Positions 1 through 9,601 are shown, numbered from the stretch's first letter. The stretch is DNA of 64,000 bases from CBDATA01 sp965202845 (GCA_965202845.1 OZ241856.1:868001-932000); one strand, 5' to 3'. Program-made: numbers and translations. Notes: generated by a model from the sequence alone, not told the origin.

Positions 1-3000
1 AGCGCTCGGCGGCGGCTCCTCGTCCCAGAACAGTTCGGGCGCCGGCTTCGCCACCGGCCACAGCGCTTCCAGCGTGTTCGCATCGAAGAGTTCGCCGTTC
101 AGCATCACGTAGCGGACCGAGTTGGTGTTGCGGATGTCCGCCAGCGGGTCGGCGTCGAGGATCTGGATATCGGCGAGCTTCCCGGGAGCGAGGGAGCCCA
201 GATCCTCCGGGAGGCCGATGGCCTCGGCCCCGAAGATCGTCGCCGCCCGCAGGGTTTCGTGCGGGGTGAGCCCGCCGGAGCCCAGGGCCCATATCTCCCA
301 GTGGGCGCCGAGTCCCTGGAGCTGGCCGTGGCTGCCGAGCGCGCAGCGTCCGCCGGCCCGAATGACCTTCGTGCATCCTTCGGCGATGCCGCGATGGACG
401 TATTCCTCCTCGAGGAACCACTGGCCGCGCCGGCGGATCATGGGGTCGAGGATGGACGCCGGGATGAAGCGGGCGAGCTTCTCGTCGTTCGCCACGTCGG
501 TGTTCTGGAAGAAGAAGTTCTCGCTCCAGGGACCGCCGTAGGCGACCAGGATGGTCGGGGTGTAAAAGGTTTCGGTGCGGGCGACGAATTGGGCCACGTC
601 ATCGTGAATCGGGATGATCGGGAGGCTGTGCTCGTGTCCGGAGTAGCCGTCGATCATCTGGGTGAGGTTCAGCTTCAGGTCGAGCGCCCCCTCGGTGGTG
701 GGGATCAACCGGTGCTTGCTGGAGGCCATCGCCACCCACTGGCGGACGATGCGGTCGCCTGCCACGTACTGCTTGATGGTGATCGCGTCGTAGGCGTCGG
801 CGTACCGCTTGAGGAACAGGTCGGCGGCCTCCTCGTCGTACACCCCGGAGCGGGAGAAGATCCCCGGTCCGGTGGCGTAGATCCGGGGAGCGAGGATCCG
901 GCCGGTTTCCTGGAGATCGCGATAGGCGAAGACGTCGGCGGTGGAGGTCTGCGGATCGCGGGTGGTGGTCACCCCCCAGGCGAGGTTCGCAAGGTGCTGG
1001 AACACCTGGCGCTGGTGGACCCCGCGCGGCGCCCACATGTGGGCATGCGCATCCACATATCCGGGCAGCACCGTCTTGCCGGAGACATCCAGTACCCGTG
1101 CGCCCTCGGGAGCGACAAGATCCTCGCCCACCGCCGCGATCCGGTTGTCCCGGACCAGCACGTCCCCGCCGCGGATCACTTCTTCTCCCTCCATCGTAAT
1201 GACCTGGAAGGCGTTGTCGAGCAGGATGGTTCCCTGTGGAACGGCGCGCGGCATGTCCACCGTTGCCGGGAAGGTCTCCGGCGCGGGTTCGTCGCCGCCG
1301 AGCAGCGCCGCAACCGGCTGCCGGTGCACCGTGTCGCCGAGCGACCAGATCACGCTGGAGCCATCGGCCGACCAGTCGAGATGGAAGCCGCCCTCGGGAG
1401 CGACTTCGCGCACCGGGACCGGGGTGGTTCCGCCTCCCACCCTGACTTCGAGGGTCCGGTTGCCGGCGTCCGGGAGCTCCACGAGAAAGTGGCGGTTCTG
1501 GAGCTCGAAGAAGGCGCGGTCTCCCGCCGGCGAAAGCCGGATTTCGCTCGCTCCCGGCGGGTTCGGCCCGGCGCCCCGGCCGGTGACCTTGAGATGCTCG
1601 CGACGGTCGCTCCCGTCGGTGCGCACCGAGTAGAGCAGCCCGCCGCTTCCGGTCAGGAACACCCGATCGGGGAACGCCGCGAAGTGGGGAAACCGTCCGC
1701 CCTCCGCCGGGCCGATCACCGTCAGGTCGCCGCCGGAAGCCGGAATCAGCAGCAGCTCGCTCAACTCGGCGGGCCTCATGCCCCCGATTTCCTCTTCGTC
1801 GGGCGGCGCCGCGTAGAGCTGCTCCCTGACCGGGGCCCGGCGCAGCACGATGGCGTCGCCCGCCGGATTCCAGGCGGGTTCGGCGTAGAAGGCGGGTTCC
1901 GGCGTCAGGGTGGTTCCCGAGCCGCCGGAGGCGGGGACCGTCTTGAGGTGGCCGCCGTCGGTGGACCAGGTGACGTAGGCGATGCGGCGCCCGTCCGGGG
2001 ACCAGGCGGGCATGAACTCGTCCTCGTCGGAGTCGGTGAGCCGCTCCGGCGCGCCGCCGGGGAGATCCATGCGGTACAGCTGGCTGAAGGCGGAGAACGC
2101 CACGGCGCCTCCGTCCGGGGAAATCCGCGGCCAGCGGATGATCCGGGCGGTCACCGACGGTCCGTCGTCCACCCGACGCGGGAAGTGGAGCCGCGGGGCG
2201 ACTTCGGCCTCGACCTTCGCCGAAAACGGGATTTCGACGGCGGCGCCGGTGGCGATGTCGATCCGGTGGATGCCGCCGTCGATGCTGGCGATCAGCGCGC
2301 TCCCGTCCGGGGTGAAGGCGTACCCCGGCATGGTGTCCCGGCTGGCGCGGGATTCCTGGTCGTCCCGGGTCACGCCGGAAAGCAGCCACCGCTCCTCGCC
2401 GGTTTCAAGGTCGCGCAACCGGAACGCGGTCTCGGTCCGGTGGCGGGTCGCGTACGCCAGGAGCCGGCCGTCGGGGCTCAGCACGGGCCGCATGGCGCTG
2501 CCCGGGGCGTTGGTGATGGTGGTTTCGTCGCCGGTCCAGCGGTCGAACCGGACCACCTGCCAGATCGGGAATTGGGCGTTGTAGTTGAATGTCCCGCGCC
2601 GCTCGGAGAAGTACACATGGCGGCCGTCCGGCGACGCCACCGCGCCCAGCCGGTTGAGCGGCTGGGGACCGCCGGGCGTGGGTTCGGGGGGCGCCTCTCC
2701 CAGCCGCACCCCCCCGCCGCCGTCCCGGTGGACCAGGAACACGCTGGCGGTACGCTCGGGAGGACGGCTCCGGGAGACCAGGACGTACGCGCCGTCAGCG
2801 GTCCAGCTCGGCGAAATCATGAGCTGCGGCCGGTCGTTCGTCGGCCCGTCTTCGGTCAGCGCCCTCGGGTCGCTCCCGTCGGCGTTCGCCACCCACAGGT
2901 TTTCGACCCCGCTGCGGTCGCTCAGAAAGGCGATCGTGCCGCCGTCGGGGGAGAAGACCGGTTGGCTCTCGAAGGACATGCCTCCCAGGATTCGGGTCGC

Positions 3001-3237
3001 CTCGCCTCCGCCGATGGGCAGCGTGTAGATGTCGCCGAGCAGGTCGAACACCAGGGTCCGACCGTCCGGCGCGATATCGAGGGACATCCAGGTGCCCTCG
3101 GTCACCGTGAATTCCAGGGTTTTAGCGGCGGCGAGCGGCAGCCCCTTCGCGGATTCCTCGTCGTCGTCCTGCGCCGCCGGGAGGGACGGGACGAGCAGCG
3201 CGAAGCCGGCAAGCATCGGAAGCAGACGATGTGACAT
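1..3237 (-). CDS. PD40 beta-propeller/amidohydrolase fusion protein (3' end beyond window)
   Basis: Secreted two-part hydrolase of the TolB-propeller plus amidohydrolase type; 1079 codons are visible and no stop is reached. A signal peptide (MSHRLLPMLAGFALLVPSLP, then AAQ) opens the protein. It is followed by many WD40/PD40-type repeats with SPDG-like turns (for example FSPDGGTIAFLSDRSG), filling roughly residues 40-650. The C-terminal part carries the amidohydrolase metal motif HAH at residues 731-733 in VDAHAHMWAPRG, which marks a TIM-barrel metal-dependent hydrolase acting on a cyclic amide, peptide or similar substrate. The substrate cannot be read from sequence. The ATG at 3237 was chosen because it gives the signal peptide directly. 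The next gene on this strand is the broken DUF1343 gene 55 bp upstream, possibly in the same operon. Confidence 0.9.
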   Translation of the reverse strand, partial: MSHRLLPMLAGFALLVPSLPAAQDDDEESAKGLPLAAAKTLEFTVTEGTWMSLDIAPDGRTLVFDLLGDIYTLPIGGGEATRILGGMSFESQPVFSPDGGTIAFLSDRSGVENLWVANADGSDPRALTEDGPTNDRPQLMISPSWTADGAYVLVSRSRPPERTASVFLVHRDGGGGVRLGEAPPEPTPGGPQPLNRLGAVASPDGRHVYFSERRGTFNYNAQFPIWQVVRFDRWTGDETTITNAPGSAMRPVLSPDGRLLAYATRHRTETAFRLRDLETGEERWLLSGVTRDDQESRASRDTMPGYAFTPDGSALIASIDGGIHRIDIATGAAVEIPFSAKVEAEVAPRLHFPRRVDDGPSVTARIIRWPRISPDGGAVAFSAFSQLYRMDLPGGAPERLTDSDEDEFMPAWSPDGRRIAYVTWSTDGGHLKTVPASGGSGTTLTPEPAFYAEPAWNPAGDAIVLRRAPVREQLYAAPPDEEEIGGMRPAELSELLLIPASGGDLTVIGPAEGGRFPHFAAFPDRVFLTGSGGLLYSVRTDGSDRREHLKVTGRGAGPNPPGASEIRLSPAGDRAFFELQNRHFLVELPDAGNRTLEVRVGGGTTPVPVREVAPEGGFHLDWSADGSSVIWSLGDTVHRQPVAALLGGDEPAPETFPATVDMPRAVPQGTILLDNAFQVITMEGEEVIRGGDVLVRDNRIAAVGEDLVAPEGARVLDVSGKTVLPGYVDAHAHMWAPRGVHQRQVFQHLANLAWGVTTTRDPQTSTADVFAYRDLQETGRILAPRIYATGPGIFSRSGVYDEEAADLFLKRYADAYDAITIKQYVAGDRIVRQWVAMASSKHRLIPTTEGALDLKLNLTQMIDGYSGHEHSLPIIPIHDDVAQFVARTETFYTPTILVAYGGPWSENFFFQNTDVANDEKLARFIPASILDPMIRRRGQWFLEEEYVHRGIAEGCTKVIRAGGRCALGSHGQLQGLGAHWEIWALGSGGLTPHETLRAATIFGAEAIGLPEDLGSLAPGKLADIQILDADPLADIRNTNSVRYVMLNGELFDANTLEALWPVAKPAPELFWDEEPPPSA

Positions 3238-3292
3238 GGGGCGCACCTCGATCGGGGGACGATTCTACGGCGGGAAGCCGGCGCGCCGGAGA

Positions 3293-4455
3293 CTACCGGT
3301 AGAGCAGGAACTGCTCGCGCACCGGGGCGAATGCGGCGGCGTCCTGGTCCCAGGCGGCGGCGAGATCCGACACGCTGGCGTCGGCCTCGATCCCTTCCCG
3401 GAGCTCCGGCGATCCGGCGAGGATGTCGATGGGAAGGCGCTCGTATTCGTATTCGTAGGGCGGGTCGCGCCAGCGGAAGGGCGCCGGCCCCAGGCGCCGG
3501 GCATGGGCGAGCAGCGCGACCCCGCTGCGCAGGGGGAGGTACGCCGCGCGATCGGTGACGTGCTGCATCACGCCTCCGCACTCCTCGCCGGCGTGCTTGT
3601 GGAACGTGGGGCGGAAGCGAATGGGCCGGAAGTGGACTCCGGGCAGGTCCTCCCGGGCGAGCGCTTCGGCGAGGCGGACGCCGTCGATCCAGGGCGCTCC
3701 GACGATCTCGAACGGCCGGGTCGTGCCGCGCCCCTCGGAAAGGTTGGTTCCTTCAAGGAGGCACGCCCCCGGATAGACCGCCGCGGTGTCGAGGGTGGGC
3801 ATGTTCGGGGAAGGGGGCACGAAGGGAAGGCCGGCGTCGTCGAGCCACTGCCCGCGCTTCCAGCCGTCGCAGCCCACCACCACCAGGTCGGCGCCGATCC
3901 GGCGGTGGCGGTTGAGAAGCGCCGCGATCTCGCCCGCCGTCATGCCGTGGCGGGTGGGCAGCGGATGGAGGCCGACGAACGAGAGGTGGTCTTCCCGGAT
4001 CAGGCCGCCTCGACCGCCAGGCCGCCGATCGGGTTGGGACGGTCCAGCACCACCATGCGCCGCCCGGCCTCGGCGCAGGCCTCCATGGCGAGGGCCAGGG
4101 TCCAGACGTAGGTGTAGTAGCGGGCGCCGATGTCCTGGATGTCGAAGACCAGCGCGTCGAGCTCTTCCAGCATCGCCGCTGTCGGGCGCCGGACCGGCCC
4201 GTAGAGGCTGTGGACGGGGATCTGCTCCGCCGTGTCCGGGATCTCCACCAGATCCTGTTCAACGGCGCCCCAGCCGTGCTCCGGGGCGAAGAGCGCCGCG
4301 AGCGTCACGCCCGGCAACCCCGCCACCACGTCCTGGGCGTGCCGGAAGGAAGCGGTGACCGAAGCGGGGTTGGCGATCAGGCCGACCCGAAGTCCGCGCA
4401 GCAGGTCGCCGAGATCGGGAAGCCGTTCGAGGCCGGTCTGGACGGGAGGAGGCAT
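3293..4455 (-). pseudogene. DUF1343 / NamZ-type exo-beta-N-acetylmuramidase, frameshifted
   Basis: The protein belongs to the DUF1343 family, some members of which (NamZ) release terminal N-acetylmuramic acid from peptidoglycan fragments. The 5' part reads from MPPPVQTGLERLP through LFAPEHGWGAVEQ and VFDIQDIGARYYTY to NPIGGLAVEAA, where it meets a TGA. The 3' part continues in another frame with LIREDHLSFVGLHPLPTRHG and MTAGEIAALL up to the stop at 3293. Restoring one G to a GGG run near 4009 joins the frames as AVEGGLIREDHLS, giving about 387 residues, the usual family length. So the gene is one base short: either a recent frameshift or a sequencing error in a short homopolymer. No signal peptide is evident at the chosen ATG. 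Confidence 0.85.
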
Positions 4456-4516
4456 GGGGAAGGCGACAAGAGTACGCTTTGGCCAAAGGCCAGGCTGATG
4501 TCGACCTGAGACTGCG

Positions 4517-5692
4517 TTGAAGAAGCTCCTTCCCACCGTCGCGCTCCTCCTGCTGGCGGCGCTTCCCGCCGCAGCCCAGCGGGCCCGCGATCTCGGCGTC
4601 CCCTTCGACGGCCAGCCGGGGCCGCTGAACGCCATCACCGACGTCGCCGGCGTCGAGGTGGGACACCACACCCTCATCCGCGGGGAGGGGGAGCTGGTGG
4701 TCGGCGAGGGGCCGGTCCGCACCGGCGTGACCGCGGTGCTGCCCCGGGGGCGCGCCAGCCGGAGTCGGGTCTTCGCCGCCTGGTTCACCCTGAACGGCAA
4801 CGGCGAGATGACCGGAACCACCTGGCTCCGCGACCGCGGCATCCTTGAAGGCGCGGTGATGCTCACCAACACCCACAGCGTCGGCGCGACGCACGAAGCC
4901 ACCATCGCCTGGGCGCAGGCGAACCTGGACGCCCCCGACTGGAGCCTGCCGGTGGTCGCCGAGACCTGGGACGGGTTCCTGAACGACATCAACGGATTCC
5001 ACGTGCGAAGGGAGCACGTGTTCGCGGCGCTGGATGCGGCGCGGGGCGGCCCGGTGGCCGAAGGCTCGGTGGGCGGCGGAACCGGGATGCGCACCTTCGG
5101 GTTCAAGGCGGGCATCGGCACCTCGTCGCGGATCGTGGAGGCGGCGGGGAGCCGGTACGTCGTCGGGGCGCTGGTCCAGTCCAACTTCGGAACCCGGGAC
5201 CAGATGCGGATCGCCGGGGTTCCGGTGGGACGCGAGATCCCGGACCTGCTGCCCGAACCGGGACCCTTCGACTCCCCGCCAGGGGATGATTCCCTGGGAC
5301 GCGACGGCTCGATTCTCATCGTGGCGGCGACCGACGCGCCGCTTCTGCCGCACCAGCTGGACCGGTTCATCCGCCGCGCCTCGCTCGCCCTGGGCCGGGT
5401 GGGGAGCATCGCCGCGAACGGCTCCGGGGACATCTTCGTCGCCTTCTCCACCGCGAACCGGGAGGCGGCGCACAACGAGGCCGGCGTCGCCCGCCTGGAA
5501 AACCTCGCCAACAACGACATCAACCCGCTCTTCGAGGGACTGGTGCAGGCGACCGAGGAAGCCATCGTCAACGCCCTGGCGGCGGGGCGCGACATGGTGG
5601 GAGCGAACGGGCGAAAGGTGTACGGCCTGCCCCACGACCGCCTCCGGGCGATCCTCCGGAAGTACGGCCGACTGCGCGAACCGCCGGAGTAG
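4517..5692 (+). CDS. P1 family (DmpA-type) aminopeptidase/esterase
   Basis: 391 residues with a signal peptide (MKKLLPTVALLLLAALPAAA, then Q), so it is exported. The family consists of N-terminal-nucleophile hydrolases that self-cleave in front of a serine and then act as L-aminopeptidase/D-Ala-esterase or amidase. The expected site is visible as EGSVGGGTGM, with the nucleophile Ser184. ITDVAGVEVGHHTLI near the N-terminus and the late block ANGSGDIFVAFST are also typical. The start is TTG at 4517; no ATG or GTG lies between it and the divergent gene, and the signal peptide begins here. Shine-Dalgarno pairing is weak. It is divergent from the DUF1343 gene (61 bp between) and converges with the M81 gene. 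Confidence 0.92.
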   Translation: MKKLLPTVALLLLAALPAAAQRARDLGVPFDGQPGPLNAITDVAGVEVGHHTLIRGEGELVVGEGPVRTGVTAVLPRGRASRSRVFAAWFTLNGNGEMTGTTWLRDRGILEGAVMLTNTHSVGATHEATIAWAQANLDAPDWSLPVVAETWDGFLNDINGFHVRREHVFAALDAARGGPVAEGSVGGGTGMRTFGFKAGIGTSSRIVEAAGSRYVVGALVQSNFGTRDQMRIAGVPVGREIPDLLPEPGPFDSPPGDDSLGRDGSILIVAATDAPLLPHQLDRFIRRASLALGRVGSIAANGSGDIFVAFSTANREAAHNEAGVARLENLANNDINPLFEGLVQATEEAIVNALAAGRDMVGANGRKVYGLPHDRLRAILRKYGRLREPPE

Positions 5693-5700
5693 CCGGGCGT

Positions 5701-7236
5701 TCAGCGGCGCTTCGGCGGCGTCCCGTAGGGGTAGAGCTCGTCGAGATTCACGTTCTCCCAGGGCAGCGCGTCGAGGAAGGTGGTTCCCACGAATGGTTCG
5801 GGCGCCTCCACGATCTGGATCGTGCGGGCGTAGCCGGTCTCGTCGAACCCGCGCCGGAAGTGCACCCGCGACTTGACCACGAAGACGTCGTAGTCGTCGG
5901 GGTCGATCGGCCCGATGCGGAACGCCTCCGGGTAGAGGACCTGTTCGTAGGCGGGGACCAGCACCGCCAGGTTGCCGTCCCCGAAGGAGACCGCCGCGAT
6001 CCGTTCGTAGCCGAACCCCGGTCCGAAGTACTCGAGCGTTCCGACGATGCGGCGGGGCGAGCCGCCCGAGGGGGTGAATCCGCCGATCTCGTGGTCGAAG
6101 GGGTCGCCGGCCCCGGCGTCGGCGGCCGCCAGCGCCTCGAGGGTCGCCGGCGACGAGATCGTGCCGTAGAGCGTCTTGCCGATGCCGGCGGCGAGAAAGG
6201 CGTTCAGGATGTGGGTCGCGTCGCCCGGTCGGTCGCTGTGGTCCCCCACCGCCACCGGCGTCTCGCCCCGGGCGACGGCCGCCACCACGATCTCCGCCGC
6301 CTCCTCCGGCCCCGGATAGCCGCCGCGCGCGAAGCCTTCCCGCACCCGCCAGATGAAGTCGTCCATGTCGTCGGCGATCCGGTCGGCGAGCTCCTGGTCG
6401 TCGTTCGTCATCACGTGGACGGTCGCGCCCACGTCGGGGACGTCCGACCAGGGGTAGCCGTAGAAGACGCTCACATACGCATCGTGTTCCCGCGCCTCCC
6501 AGCGGCGGGCCCGCTCCATGATGTCCATCGAGGGGGACTGTCCGGTCCACTGCAGCACGGTCGCGGTGATGACGCCCGGCTTGCGGGTGGCGGTGGTGGG
6601 CCGGTAGCGGCCCCGGGCGGCGAGCCGGAGCGCCCGCGCCGCCCGCTCCCCCTGGATCCAGGCGTCGTAGTGCGGGTAGCGCTTGGTCACGAAGGCGAAG
6701 TCGGCGTGCTCGAGGAACTGGGCGTCCTCGTTGCCGTGCAGGTCGAGGGTCGCGGCGATGGGTACGTCCGGCCCGACGACTTCCCGGAAGCGACGGGCGA
6801 TCTCGGCTTCGGGGCGCGGAACCTCGCGCACCGCCATCGCTCCGTGGAGCGCCAGGTACACCCCGTCCACCGGCGGCTGCTCCTCCAGCTCGGCGAGCAT
6901 GACGCCGAGGAAATGCTCGAAGGTCTCCCGGGTGTTCCAGCTGCGCGACGAGCCGCCGAAGACGCCCACCGGCGAAGTCAGCGGCACGAGCTCCACGTCG
7001 CCGAACTCCCGGGCGCGCTCGACGAACCCGCCGATGTAGCCGCCGGACTCGAGGAGCGCCTCGCCGGAGAGCGGCTGGCTGGCGCGAAGCCAGTCCTCGA
7101 TTTCGGTGTCGCCGCCGGGGCAGAAGGTGCAGGTCTCGTGCTGGAAGCGGGCCACCGCGATGCGGAGCGGCTCGGCGTCTGGCGGCGCGGCGCAAGAGGC
7201 GGCGAAAAGGGCGGCGGGGAGGAGGAGCGGTCTCAT
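5701..7236 (-). CDS. M81 family (MlrC-type) metallopeptidase, lipoprotein
   Basis: 511 residues. The M81 family includes MlrC, the zinc peptidase that degrades linearised microcystin; most relatives are of unknown substrate. Family marks are ARFQHETCTF at the N-terminus, LDLHGN, the block TKRYPHYDAW, and GDHSDRPGDATH in the C-terminal half, which supply His/Asp metal ligands. The N-terminus MRPLLLPAALFAASCAAPP has a lipobox (AASC), so the protein is probably anchored in a membrane as a lipoprotein. That is unusual for a family often found in the cytoplasm. It ends 8 bp from the end of the convergent P1 peptidase gene, and its start faces the YbjQ-family gene. Confidence 0.88.
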   Translation of the reverse strand: MRPLLLPAALFAASCAAPPDAEPLRIAVARFQHETCTFCPGGDTEIEDWLRASQPLSGEALLESGGYIGGFVERAREFGDVELVPLTSPVGVFGGSSRSWNTRETFEHFLGVMLAELEEQPPVDGVYLALHGAMAVREVPRPEAEIARRFREVVGPDVPIAATLDLHGNEDAQFLEHADFAFVTKRYPHYDAWIQGERAARALRLAARGRYRPTTATRKPGVITATVLQWTGQSPSMDIMERARRWEAREHDAYVSVFYGYPWSDVPDVGATVHVMTNDDQELADRIADDMDDFIWRVREGFARGGYPGPEEAAEIVVAAVARGETPVAVGDHSDRPGDATHILNAFLAAGIGKTLYGTISSPATLEALAAADAGAGDPFDHEIGGFTPSGGSPRRIVGTLEYFGPGFGYERIAAVSFGDGNLAVLVPAYEQVLYPEAFRIGPIDPDDYDVFVVKSRVHFRRGFDETGYARTIQIVEAPEPFVGTTFLDALPWENVNLDELYPYGTPPKRR

Positions 7237-7311
7237 GGTTTGGACAAGGGTATGGGAAGGGGGACCGGCGTATTCTTCCGATGCCTGCAGATACCCGAGG
7301 AGGCTCCCCGC

Positions 7312-7626
7312 ATGATCGTGGTCACCACCCCTTCCGTTCCCGGCGCCGAGATCGCCGAGACCCTGGGCGTCGCCCGGGGCGCGACGATCCGCGCCCGTCA
7401 CATCGGCCGGGACATCCTCGCCGCCCTGAAGTCCATCGTGGGCGGTGAAATCGAGTCCTACACCAAGCTGATGGAGGAGAGCCGGGAGCAGGCGATCTCC
7501 CGGATGGTCGAGCACGCCGGGTCGCTGGGCGCCGACGCGGTGGTCTCGGTGCGGATCGTGACCTCGATGGTCATGCAGACCGCCTCGGAAATCCTGGTGT
7601 ACGGGACCGCCGTCCGGCTGCGCTAA
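7312..7626 (+). CDS. YbjQ/UPF0145 family protein
   Basis: 104 residues, the full size of the family, starting MIVVTTPSVPGAEI and ending ASEILVYGTAVRLR. The family forms pentameric beta-barrel-like assemblies and has been called a heavy-metal-binding domain, but its biochemical role is not established. The conserved blocks GEIESYTKLMEESREQA and GADAVVSVRI are present. The ATG is preceded 8-14 bp upstream by a strong GAGGAGG ribosome-binding site. The stop codon overlaps the stop of the convergent symporter gene. The 14-base leader GAGGAGGCTCCCCG recurs just before the last reading frame of the window. Confidence 0.9.
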   Translation: MIVVTTPSVPGAEIAETLGVARGATIRARHIGRDILAALKSIVGGEIESYTKLMEESREQAISRMVEHAGSLGADAVVSVRIVTSMVMQTASEILVYGTAVRLR

Positions 7627-9317
7627 CCGTCGTTCCCTCTCGGGGTTTCGCCCCGAAGCTCCCGGAGCATTCGCCCGGTTCCCGGCGGCGGCGAACCGAA
7701 CCGGCTCACCAGCCAGGCGGTCAGGAAGTTCAGCAGCATGCCGATGCTGCCGATCCCCTCCGGGCTGATCCCGAACCACCAGGACTCGGGGCCGCTCCAC
7801 TGGAAGACCTTGAACCAGCCGATGTAGACCGCGGTGAACCCGGTGCCCGCGATCATGCCGGAGATCGCCCCCCGCGCGGTGACCCACGAAGTGAAGACCC
7901 CGAGCGTCAGCGCCGGGAAGAAGCTGGCGGCGGCCAGCCCGAAGGCGAAGGCGACCACCGCCGCCACGTAGTCCGGCGGATGGATGCCCACCAGGATGGC
8001 CACCGCCACCGCGCCGGCGGCGGCGACTCGCGCCCATCCCAGTTCCTCCCGGTCGGTCATGTTCGGACGGAAGAACCCCTTGAGCAGGTCGTGCGAGATC
8101 GACGAGGAGATCACCAGCAGCAGCCCCGCCGCGGTGGAGAGCGCCGCCGCGAGCCCCCCGGCCGCCACCAGCCCCACCACCCACGCCGGCAGCTCGGCGA
8201 TCTCCGGGTTGGCGAGCACCATGATGTCCCGGTCGATCGCCAGTTCGGCGCCCGGCCCCTCGCCGTACTGGATGATCCCGTCGCCGTTGCGATCGGTGAA
8301 GGCGATGAGTCCGGTCGCCTCCCAGTTCCGGAACCACGACGGCGCCTCCGCGTAGGCGGTCCCGTGGAGGGTCTGGATCATGTTCACCCGGGCGAAGGCG
8401 GCGACCGCGGGGGCGGTGGTGTAGAGGATGGCGATGAAGAAGAGCGCCCACATCACGCTCCAGCGGGCGAGTCGGGCGGTGCGGACGGTGTAGAAGCGGA
8501 TGAGCACGTGCGGCAGTCCGGCGGTCCCGGTCATCAGCGCGAAGGTGATGGCGAAGACGTCGAGGAGCGTCTTCTTCCCGGCGAGGAAGGCGCCGGTGTA
8601 GGCGGGGAGTCCGAGATCGGCGTGGATGGCGTCGATGGCCCGCAGCAGGAACATCCCGGCGCGCTCCCCCTCGACCAGCGGCGACCCGAACCCGATCTGC
8701 GGGACTGCCGTCCCGGTCATCATCCACGAGATGGCGCCGGCCGGGATCAGGAACGCCACGATCAGGACGCCGTACTGCGCCACCTGGGTGTAGGTGATCC
8801 CGCGCATGCCGCCGAGCGTCGCGTAGATCAGCACGATGACCCCGCCGAGAACCACCCCGTACTCGACCGGCACGGAGAGGAACCGGGAGAAGACCACCCC
8901 CACTCCGCGCATCTGCCCCGCCACGTAGGTGATGGATATGAAGATCGCGCAGGCGACCGCCACCAGACGGGCGACCCGGGAGGCGTACCGGTCGCCCACG
9001 AACTCGGGAATCGTGAAGCGCCCGAAGCGTCGCAGGTAGGGGGCCACCAGCAGCGCCAGCAGGACATAGCCGCCAGTCCACCCCATGAGATAGATGGCGC
9101 CGTCGTAGCCCATGAACGAGATCAGCCCCGCCATCGACAGGAAGGAGGCGGCGCTCATCCAGTCGGCGCCGGTGGCCATCCCGTTGGCGACCGCCGAAAC
9201 CCCGCGCCCGGCGACATAGAAGCCGGAGGTGGTGCGCACCCGGCTGGCGATGGCGATGGCGGTGTAGAGCGCGAAGCTCCCGACCACGAAGGCGAGCGTC
9301 CAGCCGGCGATGCTCAA
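7623..9317 (-). CDS. Sodium/solute symporter (SSS family, DUF4212-associated type)
   Basis: 564 residues with about 13 hydrophobic helices; SSS-family transporter of the subgroup that pairs with a DUF4212 small subunit and imports acetate- or lactate-like acids with sodium. Typical blocks include GRGVSAVANGMATGADWMS near the N-terminus, FTIPEFVGDRYASR, and the helix TYVAGQMRGVGVVFSRF. Between helices, residues about 342-353 form a clear EF-hand-like loop, DRNGDGIIQYGE, inside a soluble insertion. The start is TTG at 9317, whose TTGA overlaps the stop of the DUF4212 gene by four bases, so the two are translationally coupled. The 3' end overlaps the convergent YbjQ gene by four bases. Confidence 0.9.
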   Translation of the reverse strand: MSIAGWTLAFVVGSFALYTAIAIASRVRTTSGFYVAGRGVSAVANGMATGADWMSAASFLSMAGLISFMGYDGAIYLMGWTGGYVLLALLVAPYLRRFGRFTIPEFVGDRYASRVARLVAVACAIFISITYVAGQMRGVGVVFSRFLSVPVEYGVVLGGVIVLIYATLGGMRGITYTQVAQYGVLIVAFLIPAGAISWMMTGTAVPQIGFGSPLVEGERAGMFLLRAIDAIHADLGLPAYTGAFLAGKKTLLDVFAITFALMTGTAGLPHVLIRFYTVRTARLARWSVMWALFFIAILYTTAPAVAAFARVNMIQTLHGTAYAEAPSWFRNWEATGLIAFTDRNGDGIIQYGEGPGAELAIDRDIMVLANPEIAELPAWVVGLVAAGGLAAALSTAAGLLLVISSSISHDLLKGFFRPNMTDREELGWARVAAAGAVAVAILVGIHPPDYVAAVVAFAFGLAAASFFPALTLGVFTSWVTARGAISGMIAGTGFTAVYIGWFKVFQWSGPESWWFGISPEGIGSIGMLLNFLTAWLVSRFGSPPPGTGRMLRELRGETPRGNDG

Positions 9318-9553
9318 GACCGGTTCCGGTCGTCCTTCTTCTCGATCCGGTCCATCGCCGCCGCGTAGACCACCAGCAGGACCAGGAAGATCAGGATCGA
9401 ACCCTGCTGGGCGAACCAGAATCCCAGCGGGAACCCGCCGATCCAGATGCGGTTGAGGGGGGCGGCGAGCAGCACGCCCAGGCCGAGCGAGGCGGCGAAC
9501 CAGATGGCGAGCAGGATGGCGATGAGCCGGAGGCTCCGCTTCCAGGGGGTCAT
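9314..9553 (-). CDS. DUF4212 small subunit of sodium/solute symporter
   Basis: 79 residues with two transmembrane helices (LIAILLAIWFAASLGLGVLL and SILIFLVLLVVYAAAM) separated by a short loop containing NRIWIGGFPLGFWFAQQGS, the hallmark of DUF4212. These proteins sit beside and probably form a complex with an SSS-family symporter, here encoded by the next gene with a 4-base overlap. The C-terminus DRIEKKDDRNRS is charged and cytoplasmic. The ATG at 9553 lies 48 bp from the divergent coxM start, so this short gap should hold promoters for both operons. It has no sharp -10/-35 pair that I can name. Confidence 0.92.
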   Translation of the reverse strand: MTPWKRSLRLIAILLAIWFAASLGLGVLLAAPLNRIWIGGFPLGFWFAQQGSILIFLVLLVVYAAAMDRIEKKDDRNRS

Positions 9554-9601
9554 GGCGGAGGGGGATGGTATGCTCGCCTGCGCTTCGCAAAGGAGACGCG
9601 C

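Noticed and set aside
599..2389. 596-codon frame on the minus strand inside the first gene
   Set aside because: Offset frame of the amidohydrolase fusion; Arg-rich, no motifs. The correct frame has a signal peptide, propeller repeats and the HAH motif.
4259..7195. Very long open frame on the minus strand across the P1 and M81 peptidase genes
   Set aside because: Arg/Gly/Ala/Pro-rich translation with no domain; it is the usual antisense or offset frame of GC-rich genes with third-position bias.
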